A stretch of 64,000 nt of DNA from Megalonaias nervosa (taxonomy: Eukaryota; Mollusca; Bivalvia; Unionida; Unionidae). Made by a program: the position numbers and the translations under genes. The stretch is from positions 62,001-126,000 of the forward strand of contig JAECUM010001094.1 in assembly GCA_016617855.1 (NCBI GenBank). The letters are read 5' to 3'. The notes beneath the pieces were generated by a model. The model worked only from the letters and a program-made list of their open reading frames with translations. It had not been told where the DNA came from and did no database searches. Below, piece after piece: positions 43,001-56,100 of the stretch (positions within the stretch are counted from its first letter, which is position 1; every line of letters starts with the position of its first letter).

Positions 43001-46000
43001 TTTGTTCCCATGCACACTGAGTCCTCTTCTTTCACTTTGTTTCCATGCACATCAAGTCCTCTTCTTTCACTTTGTTCCCATGCACATGGAGTCCTTTTCT
43101 TTCACTTTGTTCCCATGCACATTGAGTCCTTTTCTTTAACATTGTTCCCATGCACATTGAGTCCTCTTCTTTCACTTTGTTCCCATGCACACTGAGTCCT
43201 CTTCTTTCACTTTGTTCCCATGCACATCGAGTCCTCTTCTTTCACTTTGTTCCCATGCACATTGAGTCCTTTTCTTTAACATTGTTCCCATGAACATTGA
43301 GTCCTTTTCTTTCACTTTGTACCCAATCATGCACATCTAGTCCTTTTCTTTAACATTGTTAACATGCACATTGCATCCTTTTCTTTAATGTTGTTCCCAT
43401 GCACACCGAGTCCTTTTCTTTCACTTTGGTCCCATGCACATCCAGTCCTTTTCTTTTACTTCGTTCCCATGTACATCGAGTAGTTTTCTTTCACTTTGTT
43501 CCCATGTGCATTGGGCCCTTTTCTTTTACTTTGTTCCCATGCACATTGAGCCTTTTTCTTTGACATTGTTCCTATGCAAATAAAGTCCTTATTTCGTTCA
43601 CTTTTTTTTGTGACTTTGTTCCCATGCAAATCGAGTCCTTTTCTTTCACTTTGTTCCAATCTTTTTTCTCCTTTTATTGAAAGTAGCCCTGATAGTTCAT
43701 TTTAGCTGAATGTCAGACTCGTAACCCAAGGGTCGTTGCTTGATAACTGCCCAGGACAAACTAGGTCAGCTGCCTCAATGTGTCCTTTGGGAAGGCACCC
43801 AATTTCCATTTCTTTGGCATGACATAGTCAATAATGTTTTAAAAGTGTGATTTAAACCAAAACATCAAACTATTTTTTGGGAAACAGTGCATGCAACAGA
43901 TGGCATTACTCTTGGCACAAGTTTGATTCCTGCTTGGAATGAATTATAACTCTCTAAAATGTTTTATTATTAATTGATATAATTTAATAAATTCATATAT
44001 CCCAACATACAACATGGGATCCAAAGATAACTGATTTCATCTTTGTTAGCCATATATGTGTCAATTTCTAATAATAATTTCATGTATATATCTTGCATTT
44101 CTTGAAAGAAATCCAGTGGGTTTGTGCATTTAGCTCAGTGTTAATTTCCACTTGCCTACAATTACTTCAAGCCCTTGTTTGGGGAGGGGGGGAGGAGATG
44201 ATCTCTCACAGCAAATTATGATACACCAGAAGGGATCTTAATATAATATGCTTCACAACATCTGATATTTAGTCACCTCTGATTTTTATATTGCAGTTTG
44301 CAATATACCACATAATAAGTCAATCTGCAAGCAAGTAAAAGTGTCTCTTTTAATGCACACAAAAGTAATGAAACCATGACTTGCCTGGTTGTGTGCCTGC
44401 CCTAATAGCAGAAGGCACCTTGTTGACTTTCCTCATGATATCTTTGTAGGACTTATCGACTGTTGCAAACATCTTGGCCTCTGCTGGAAGCTGCCTCTGG
44501 ATGTCAGGGGCACTGAAAATACTCTCCAGATACAACCAGTTACGCTGGCAGTTCAACCATTCATCCTGTTGAAATAAGATACAAATTAGAAATTACGGAT
44601 CACTGCAATAAAATAAATAAAAATTAAATGTCTCTTTTATTTACAAAGATCATGCAAATATTTGTACCCACTTATTTAGAAAAACTGTTCAACTGATATT
44701 GATGACCAAGGTAAATGAATGGCCAGAGTTGTTGTTCAGAAGGTGCAAAAGAGAAATTGCTGTTCTTTGGATGCATCAGTGATGTTAAGAAATGTTGAAT
44801 ATACTTTGAAAAGAAGGTAACAGTGACCCAGTTTTGGTTCTGTAGAAGCAACAGATGAAAAAATAAATCAGTTAGCACCAAAAGTAAGATTTTCAAGCAA
44901 TGTTGAAAAACATTTTGGAAAGAACGTCACAGAAACCCAGTTTAGGTGTGCTCCATACCTTTTACTCCCAACTTCTATTTCTGGGTAAAAATTGCAAACT
45001 TCATCGAAGTGGTTGTATTAGAAAAGCTACAGTCATGATGGACATACATAGAGATACACAAAGTGAATTTTATATACTGGTAGATTATCAAAGAATGGAT
45101 GTGGGAAGAGAAGGGGGATGGGGATTTCAAAAATAAAAGTTTAACCCATCCAAGGTAGGTATAGTCATATTAACCTTCTAATGCACATGAAAGTTGGCAT
45201 GAAAATAGTTACTTCCAAAAGACCAGGAATTAAACATACTAGTGTTTTGCCAAATAGGTCCAGCTGCTTAGACCAGTCATCCACACGAGACTTGATTGGT
45301 CCGACATGCCTAGAGCTGGCAATGGTTGCAATGTTGATGTTGCTGTCATCCAGCAGTTGTTGAATTTCATCAGTACCACCAAGAATAAAGACATCTTTGG
45401 AATCCTTGTGTGGTAATACGACAAACTCTGTGACTTTCCAAGAATCTTCAACCTGGAGAGAATATAATGGTATAGACAATGACTGTATAATGAACCAAAA
45501 TTACAATTAACTTTTCAAATGAACCAAAATTACAATTAACTTTTCCTAAAGTAAAATTATTATTCCAATAACATATTATAGTAACAGTTTCATACACTAT
45601 TACAGAACTATTATATCACAGTTCCTCCAATAGTCATGTTATATCCTATTTTATTACATACCCATTGAATTTTAAAAGGTAAATATAGTGCTCGACACAA
45701 ATGTTCAGTCAATATTTCTGCATTATATTTACTGGAACTATTAAGGTGTCTTCACTTATATCCCTGCATTGATAGTCTCAGGTGCACTGAATCAAACTGA
45801 TGAATAAATCCTAATTTATTTTTAATTACATACTCATTGAGCAACTAATACTAATTTGCAAATTTTAAAACACCAATTTTTCCTAGTAAAATATGTTTCT
45901 TTGAGAATACTTACCCAATCATAATACCTTAGGAAAACCACCACTACCTCGCAAATCCAGCCCTCCCAGATACTACTTTTAGCTTAAGGGAGCTAAAAGT

Positions 46001-49000
46001 TGTCTGCCAACCTATGTGGCAATCATGCAGATTTATCTCCCCTTATGTATATAACGGTAATGCGTCTTTTAAGTCTACACTGATGGCAAAGGCTCCCTCT
46101 TGGACAGCATTCCAAAATGCACAGTGGTGTTTCCATTGAAAACTAAAGGGCATGAATGATTTGATTGAGGGCTCTCCTGGTTGGCATGAAGGAGAAGTTA
46201 GCAATGACAAGGAAGGAATACTAGAAAGATTTAACCTTGTCAGAATCTTCCAGAGTAGAACTATTGCTAGATTTAGGAGATTGTTAATCCAGCACTTGTC
46301 CCAGCTGAGAGGGGCAATCAAAATTATTTAGCACTTTTGGTTCATAAATTTCTGTATAATTTTTGTAACTATGACTGTATAAGTTGTTTGGGGCAAAGGC
46401 CAACAAACCCTCCCAACTGATACAAAGGGTGTTGATGGCCCAAACCTTGGGATTTGGTGCCAGATATATGAAGGTGGGCAGTTTGAGATTCCACCTGGTC
46501 AGAAAAAGATCAATCATTGGATGTCCCTATAGCAAGCAAATCTAGTGATAAACTGATGGATGGAGGGACCATTGGATATTGAGAATCAGGTGCTTTGTGG
46601 ACAGAGAATCATCAAAGACATTGAGTCTGCTGGGAACATGTCTGATCTTGATGTTGATGGTGCAATGTGCACACCAATGATGGAACTATTTGACCTGAAT
46701 GGAGCATTGCAATTATTTGGTTCTGCCCTGTTTTAGAGGATACATCACTGTCGATCTATGAAGAACACATTAATTTGGGCAGGTGAACGATTAATTAGAT
46801 TTATGGGAACTGGTGCGTGTTAAATCACCATAATGCACATATTGTAAATGGTTGTGTCGCGGGAGTAAACGATCCTTAATTAAGCATTTGTTTATTTAAG
46901 TCAGACAGACTAGAAGGAAAAGGTTAACTTTGATTTTGTATCGGAAAATGTCAGATTTTGAAATTGTCCTGGATCAGTTATTTGGGAATCTCAAGGTCGC
47001 ACAGACTACAATCTTGGCGCCTAGTTATAAAAGGCGGGAAATATATTTAATCCGGATTGGTTACGCTAAATAAGGGGTGTGGTTCCCACACGAGATTTCT
47101 TGGTTTTAATATGTCCCATCGCAAAATTTTAGTCCGTCTACATTTTTCTGCAAGAGAAAACAAATGTAGGAGACTCCGAGTTTGAATTTAGAAGAAATTC
47201 ACTCGCAAAATAATTATCCAAGGGACTGGATGTCTGGAAAGTCAACAGACACAATTTTGGTGGTAGAAGCGAGGGAAGCTTGAAAGCAAGGTATGTGCAC
47301 CAATCTCATGTAATCCAGTGATACCAATATAAAGATTTGTTTGATTTATTTGCTTATATTTGAATGAATTTATTTGCTTAAATTCGTAGATCAATTTTCT
47401 TGGTATGAGTACAACTGTGTTGAGTTCATCTGTATGAATCCATACAATGATATTCTTTATATAAGTCTGACGAATTGTCTGAATGTGTTGTCTTGCCTGT
47501 TATAGGAAAATATGTATCTAAGAATTTCATGCGTTACCTTAGCTGATATGAGTTACGAGAATCCGTGTGAATTCACCGACCTTAGATGATTTCACATATG
47601 ATAAGGACTTGAGTGCGTATTGACTGAAATTAACATTGTTAAACCATGAAGTGAGATTTCATATATGCTAGAGACTTGAATGTGTGTATTTACTAGAAAT
47701 AACGTAGTTAAGCCATGTAATGAATTTCATTCATTCATTTGTGGAATTGAGATGAGAACAGAACTGTTATGTCTCGTGTGATGATAATGTGAGTCAGGAT
47801 GAAATAGCCATTAGGAAGTACATTAATCTTATGAAACTAGGTTTGTTTATGGTCTGCCATAGTTAGCTGGACCAGATAGCCTTTGGTATCTGTTTGAATT
47901 CTGATAGAACAATATCTGACATAACGAGAGGGGAGTAATGATCTATTTCCAGTAGGATATCTAACAGAAGATTTAGGTTGTTTCTCTGTTTATTTTTCGA
48001 AGGTGAAATAGCTCCATGGGATGTATCCACGTACCTACCTATCCAAGTATCTATGTATCTATGTACTTACGTATCCATCTACCCACACAAAGTTCGAGGG
48101 CCGAAAGAGGCAAGACAATAGAGAGTTTGGCGAAGAGAAAAGAAAAGTGGAAAGGACCAAGAAGAACAGCCACAGTGAAGTTGGAATGAACCGGAAATAA
48201 GCAGGTTATGAAGTTGTAAAAGGCAATGACTTCGATTGTTCACTTGATTCTATGATGAACTAATTCTATCATTAAAACAGATCAGCTATTTATATAAGTA
48301 TATTTGTGTTTGAAATTTGGTGAATGATTTATTTCAAAAAGAAGTGTATCTTCCTAATGTAATGCATTATCACAGTTGTTTATGTAATTGATTAAATTGT
48401 TGTTTTTTTCATGTTCGGGGGCTCGTGTCATTCTGTTTTATATATCTGCTCAGATCTCTATCTATTCCACCTATAAGTGTCACACTTTATATTGATATTT
48501 ACTCAATCTGGACAATAACACCAAAGGCAATCACCCTCATAACAATGATAACCCAATAAAGTGGACATCTTGTAAGAAGGTAAAATCCGTCAATCAATTC
48601 CACCAACAAAGCAACCCACCCCCAACAAAGTGGGGGCTTCGTAGCACTGCTGCATTGAACAATCCAAGGAGTTGCAGAAAGCTGAGGAAGATGTACAAGG
48701 TTGGGGTGGGTGAGAAATTCTATACTAGGGATGGATAAAGATGAGACTTTCCAAATTGATCAGAAAGCCAAGATGATTTAAAATAGGAGACTGTTCTTTC
48801 CCTTGACTTTAATTAAACTGACAATATATTTCTGGAAGATGCTGTCCAAGTATGATACCATGTAAGCAGATTAAGACATAATGGAACAGGGAGATGACAC
48901 AGCCATGTAAACTGAAGGAATTTCCATGAGGATGGATGGACAGAAATGTGAAAATATGCATATGTTAGATCAAGACTGAGAGCAAGTTCTTTGGGAAGGA

Positions 49001-50111
49001 TGTAAGGTTGTACTGATCTTGCTTTATCCATTTTGATTTTTGGTCTGAACTGTTTTAGATGATTCAGGCTGATGATCAGCGTGAGCTTGCCATTGGCTTT
49101 TCTACCTAGGGAAAGCCCAGAGTAAAACCCTGGAGATTGTGGATTCTGAACAATCTGCCCACTTCTCATTCAGCATCCTGATATCTTGCTGTAAAAGTGT
49201 GTTTTTTAACGAGTCTGACAGTACCATCACAATTGGGAAGAGGGTTGGCAAAACAAATTCCAAAGCCCCTCAAAGACAATCTGAATCACCCACTCACCTT
49301 GCAAAATAAGTACATTAGTCTTCAGCCCACTGGAAGGCTGCCTATTGGTCATCAGTGAAATGAGTCAGTGGCAAGAGGATGTGGAGGATTAGGGAAGAGA
49401 AATTTGCTTCCTACAGTTAGCTTTTTTCTTGATAATTATTGGTGGTAATAATAGCCAGTAATTATCAAAGTGACAAAACCTAACATCTGTGGTACACACA
49501 GCAGTAAGGATAGTCAGATTACTTACCTCTTTGTATGGATTAAAGTCACTCTATTGGCATGTTGGAACAAATGTAAATGTGTTGAGTTGAGAAATCGACA
49601 AATATTAGTAAGATTTCTATATATGTTTCACAGTTTTTGCCCTAATATACTGGCCAGTGGCTGCATTAGAGGGGTGGTTCTCTTTGAGTGGTTTTTTTAA
49701 ACAAAGACTTGTCAAAGCCATGTGATTCTGGCCACCACCCCCCACCCCACCCAACCCCACCCACCCACACACACACGCACACACTGTAAAGGAGAAAATT
49801 CTAAAAGCTTTCATTGCACTGATGCTTATGCACATCTGTACCTATACATATTTGTTGATCTATTCATATCTTACCACCAATAGATAATAGACACAAAGAT
49901 AACTATAATGCTTGTTTAAATAAGGTCTTGTTATTTCACAGTATTATTATATAACTATATCTGTCACCTATGTTGTTATCGAATTCATCAAGACATGCAA
50001 GAGAGCATCTATATGGTTTTAAACCTAATGACCGGTCCTTTTGTTTGCAACATATACCTACTGGTTCATTGAAGTCTGAATTTCATGTACTTCATTTTAT
50101 CGTTGTTGTTG

Positions 50112-50164
<53 letters not shown>

Positions 50165-53100
50165 TTATGCAAATATGGCTTTATATCTGCATGGTCAACA
50201 TGGCTGATTATAGTAGAGTTCATTTGTGATTTTACTGTCACCCTCCCTGTTAGCATGCCGCCACTACAGCTACACTTCCTGGATGAAGATGACCATACAC
50301 TCTATGCTAGTTGGGGACTTTTGAAGAAGAGTTAGTGACAACTGAAGATGAAAAGGTAACTCATATTTTGGGAAAAGTGTCCAGGATAAAGAAAAGTCAG
50401 AGAAAGGTTTTAAAAATTAGTGGGTTTTTGTTATATATATATAATTTTCCTTACCTTCTTGAGGATTCCTTCCAAGCTTGCTTCTGAGCTTGCCCTTCCT
50501 GAGATTTCCTGTAGAGCCTCAGAATATTTAAAAGCATTGATTTCAATCAGTTTTCCCAGAGTGAGGGGCTCCTCAGGGGTGAATTTGTACTCCAGAATGT
50601 TTTCAATCACATCCCAGTGACGCTGCTTCAGGGTAGGATTCCGCAAATCTGTGATCACTGGCATCTAAAAAGAAGAATTTGAACGCAATATATTGTTTTT
50701 TATAGTATGCATTCTTTGCAGAGGTTTTCTTTTCTAATTGAATGGAGAAAAGATAAAGTCACAAAATTAAAATCTTCCTAAACTTTCATAGCTGGGTAAA
50801 AATCCATGGTAAAATCCAAACTTTAAAGCACCAAATGTCATAATGTTGCAAAATAAAAAAACTAAGATTGTTAAACATACCGCACAGAGGTCAGACTCTG
50901 TGGCTATACTCAAGAAGTCAGCCCCTAATCAGTGACCACCCTGCCCATTACTAAAATATATTTTTACCATTTTGTCCACATTGAGAAACCATCTCCTTTA
51001 TAATGCTCCGTCTCATTACAGATGGTGTGGCCTCCTAAGAGGGTACCATCTCTTTTATGAGGCTGCGATCTCATTACAGATGGGGTGGCCTCAGAAGATG
51101 GGACTGAGACAGGCTCGAAAGACAGGACATGGGTGGCCTCTGAAGATGGGACTGATGTGGCCTCAGAAGATAGGACATGGGTGGCCTCAGTAGATGGGAT
51201 AACTGTATTATTTGATTTAGTATCATAAATGTCATTTCAAACAATCAAGAGTTTGAACTTCTATTTATCACATAACTGCCAGACAAACACCTTACTCAAA
51301 GAAGTTACATTGGTAAATGTTATATTAGTGTCCCAAACAAGTCATAATATAAGATTATCATGCTAATGAATGAATATTTGGTGAGAATGTGATCTGGCCA
51401 ACTGCTGGCTGAAAAATATCAAACGCTACAATGAAGCAAAGTGTGAAAAGAATTTCTGCTTTACCCTTTCTCTTATGAGCTCAACCTTGTCCTTGAGAAT
51501 TTTGACCACATCGTTTGGTGGCAGACCTTTCTCCAGCTGCATCACTGATTTGGCATACTTCAGGGTTGTATTGTTCATCTGCTCAGGGTCAAGAGTATCA
51601 AATTTGGACTGTAAAGGGAAATTGTATTTTACTTTCAAGGCCTTTCAACTGGAAAATTACTCATTATGATTGCTGACAATTTTATTCTGCAAGTCATACA
51701 CAAGGGAAATAAATTTTGTTGGCCAATAAAATCAGACATTGTCTAACAATCATTCTATGTGGTTTTCTGTGTCAACTGAAATATGTGTTGTGTTTTGAAA
51801 TTAAAAATTTCAGTGTGTGTGTGTGTGTGTGTGAGAGAGTTAAATTATTAGAACAGACTCTGGTTAAGGCTGGCCACTTGTTAACTCTTGAGTAACTCAA
51901 TACTTGCCCATTAAGAGTAACTCAATACTTGTTTCCAGACTACATGACCATGTATTACAGTTATAGGACACAAACTCAGTTTATATGTAGTAAGATACTT
52001 ATGTCCACTCAAGTAAAAGACATCAACTCAGTCTGTGTTCATTAAAATAAATACCTGTGTCCACTAAAGTATAGAACACCAAACTCATTCTGCACATACT
52101 AACATACACATTTCTACTCAAGTAACATAAACCAACTGATTTTGTATATTATATCAACATACCTGTGTCCACTCAAGTACAGGACACCAACTCATTCTCT
52201 ACATATTAACATTCCTATGTCCACTCAAGTATAGAACACCAACTCATCTGGTATGTATTAACATACCTGTGTCCACTCAGTTACAAGGTTGTCCCAGTCA
52301 TCAATGGCTGTCCACAGGAGCTCTTTCAACTTCAGCTCAGCATGTGCCTCTTCAAGTGCATCAAACTTGGCCACCTCAACCTGAAATTAATTTTGGACAA
52401 AGAGCTCTTATAAACTCATCTCTTTTCTTGACAATACTGTTAAAAATAGTGATCAAAATTTGTGCTGAAAATTTGGTAAACATGCAGGCAAAGTACCACT
52501 GCATTATGTCCTTTTTATTTTTCTACAACTGTCTTCACTTAAAATGACTGGTTTCTGTTACAGGATAACTACTCATTATAGCAAATGCCAGCTGGTTTTC
52601 ATTACAGTATTACACATACTGTAACAAAATAGGATTGTTTAGCTAGCTATAAATATTGTATGATGTCATTTGCCAATAGGCATTGCACCATTGGCCATAT
52701 TGTTTTCGGACAAACATATGATACAGCATTCAGTAAACCTTATTGTTGTTTTCATCTTTATCTAAGTGATAACTTTTGTGTGTTGTCCTAGAGGGACTTT
52801 TAAATAATGGTTGTGAGACAATTTTGCTATGGAAATTGGACTGACTGTTCCTGCCACTATGCAGTGTTTAACCTTACAAAGATAGATAATAATAATAATA
52901 ATAATGATAATAATAATAACAACAATAATAATAATAACTATTATTATCATCACCATTATCATTATTATTATTATTATTATTGTTGTTGTTGTTGTTGTTT
53001 TTATAATTTGGTCTTTAGTATGATTCAGTTGTAAATCTCTGGAAGTGAATTACAAGAATAAAGTACATTTTAATTAAACAAATTTGTTTAACTATTCCCA

Positions 53101-56100
53101 TTTTGAAAAGAGTAAAACAAACTAACCCTTTCAACTTTGATCTTAAATGCCCCACACCCCTCGGAAAAATCCCTTGATCTTAACTGACAGTGAAAATGTT
53201 TTCCCCATGTTAGAGCACAAGCTACTTCATCATTGTAATTGCCATTATGTTACAGAAATGATCCAAAGACTTATGGGTCTGGACTCATTAGAAGTCGATA
53301 AGTACACATATCCTTTTTTACCATGCACTTGTGTACATCAGTATTATAGTGCATTACATCAGAAAAATAGGTTTATAAACAGTGGTAAAGAGATGAACAA
53401 ATAGAATAGAACATTCATACACACAGGTTGTTAGGCTGCAAGAAAAGTATGTATCAAGTGATCAATCGTATTAATTATTGCTTCATTATATACATTAAAA
53501 GTTAATTTGCTTTATCCATCTTCTCAAAGTATGTTATTTTATAATTTAAATAATGGTACTGGCCCGCCATATTATTATCTGTTTGTCCAAAACTGCAGCT
53601 ACATTCTGTTTTTAAGATATGAGGTAGTGATTTGCCACTGCTAAACAAACCTATTCTATTCATATATGTAAGTCTAAGTCAATAAACAACCCATGCCTAT
53701 GCATTAAAACAATTTAAATTCAAAATGTCATACTCTGGTGAAATAGTTTTAACACAAGTTTGATTACTTTAACTGAATGATTCACTGATGAAGGCAGTGT
53801 GATATTGCCAAAAATTTCAAATTTGTAAGATATTAATCCTCTGAGTATGAGAAATTACCAATGATCATGAATTATTCAGAGCAAGGAAGCAATCTTTTCA
53901 GTTGAATAATTCTTGTCTGATTCTACATTTGTGTCAACCAGGTCTCAGTGCTAAAATATCCAATATGATTTAATGGAACAGATTAATGCATATTTTCAAT
54001 GGAACAGATTCATACACATTTTCAATGGAACAGATTCATACACATTTTCAATGAAACAGATTCATACATATTTTCAATGGAACAGATTCATGCACATTTT
54101 CAATGAAACAGATTCATACACATTTTCAATGGAACAGATTCATGCACATTTTCAATGGAACAGATTCATGCACATTTTCAATGGAACAGATTCATACACA
54201 TTTTCAATGGAACAGATTCATACACATTTTCAATGGAACAGATTCATGCACATTTTCAATGGAACAGATTCATACACATTTTCAATGGAACAGATTCATG
54301 CACATTTTCAATGGAACAGATTCATACACATTTTCAATGGAACAGATTCATACACATTTTCAATGGAACAGATTCATACACATTTTCAATGGAACAGATT
54401 CATACACATTTTCAATGGAACAGATTCATGCACATTTTCAATGGAACAGATTCATGCACATTTTCAATGGAACAGATTCATGCACATTTTCAATGGAACA
54501 GATTCATGCACATTTTCAATGGAACAGATTCATGCACATTTTCAATGGAACAGATTCATGCACATTTTCAATGGAACAGATTCATGCACATTTTCAATGG
54601 AACAAATTCATACACATTTTCAATGGAACAGATTCATGCACATTTTCAATGGAACAGATTCATACACATTTTCAATGGAACAGATTCATGCACATTTTCA
54701 ATGGAACAGATTCATACACATTTTCAATGGAACAGATTCATACACATTTTCAATGGAACAGATTCATACACATTTTCAATGGAACAGATTCATACACATT
54801 TTCAATGGAACAGATTCATACACATTTTCAATGGAACGTGTTGTCATGAACCTGTACTACAGTCTGAATATACCTTCACGATTGTTTGTACCCCCCTACT
54901 GATTTAAAAGATGAAAAGCACAAATGAGATAAAAGATGCACAGAACTTAGTCAGTTCATGTATTGATTTATAATTTCAAACCTGATTATGCCCAGGTGGG
55001 TGCCTAACACCTTATTGTTTCGCATTTCATTCCAAATGGAACTTTTTGGTGTAAAAGATGACCTGTTCACCAGTCATTTCCAGTTCCTAGACAAGTCCAT
55101 TTTCAGCAAAGGGGTGTTTCATGACTAAATATGTATGTATGTAGAACGAAAATACTATGGGGGTGCTCACCAGTTATTATGTACTTTTGAGAGAGTGACG
55201 TTATGTAAGGTGAAATTGTTTGCATTTAAAACATGCACAGTAGAGAGAACATTGCCATACCTCTATACTACTTTGATGTAATCTGGCTGACATTTCACTG
55301 GATATTGTACTTGTGAAAACTGTACATGATCTAAGCACACTGCTAATGAAATAACTGCTCCCTTGTGCTAAAATAATCATCCTGAATTAGTCTAAAGTAC
55401 ACTATCTTTAGCACCGTTAAAATAGGGAAAATGAATTTTGCCCAACTAGGCAATACCAGCTTCTAAAAGTGCAATGAATGAATTACCAAATATATAAAAT
55501 GTAAAAAATGTTTTCAGGTGGGTTTTTTTTTACAATATACCTCTGAATTCCAGTGAGTGAAAATGAGAAAGTGGAGCTAGCAGTTGTTTTAAATGTGCAC
55601 ATCTGGAGTAAGGCCAAGCTGTATACTCTATAACCCATATTACACCCATCAATCACACACCAAAATAAAAGGAATTAAAGGTTCTTTGAAAAATACCTAA
55701 GATATAGAAGGTGTTTTTTAAACAGCCAGTATAACCAGTGAGGAAATGCGGGAAAATTCTTTTTTTTTAAAATACAAAACTGTAGAGTGCCACCAATGTC
55801 ATGTGCTTCCAATATTTACAATGTCAAATCAAGCAAAGGAAAAGAATGACAACTACAAATTTGCCTTGTACATGTGTGCAAAGGATATAACTCTAAACTC
55901 TAAACATTATGGTAATTTACGGAATTATCCGTCAGTTACCGAATAGGATGAACTATGTTACAATGTTATCTGAGGAAATCAACTTGCCCATAGTGTACAC
56001 AAGATGGCACTGTGTTAGTATGGAAAGTCCGTTAAGCATGAAAGGTGCAGAGAATGCCAGTGTTAGGACCACTCTGGTCACATTCAGCTTAGAAATTATA

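Noticed and set aside
44900..45136. 78-codon plus-strand frame
   Set aside because: No recognised domain, lies in an intron antisense to the gene, composition like surrounding non-coding DNA.
53973..54907. Three overlapping plus-strand frames of 248-309 codons
   Set aside because: All three are the same 26-bp array read in different frames; codon content is fixed by the repeat.
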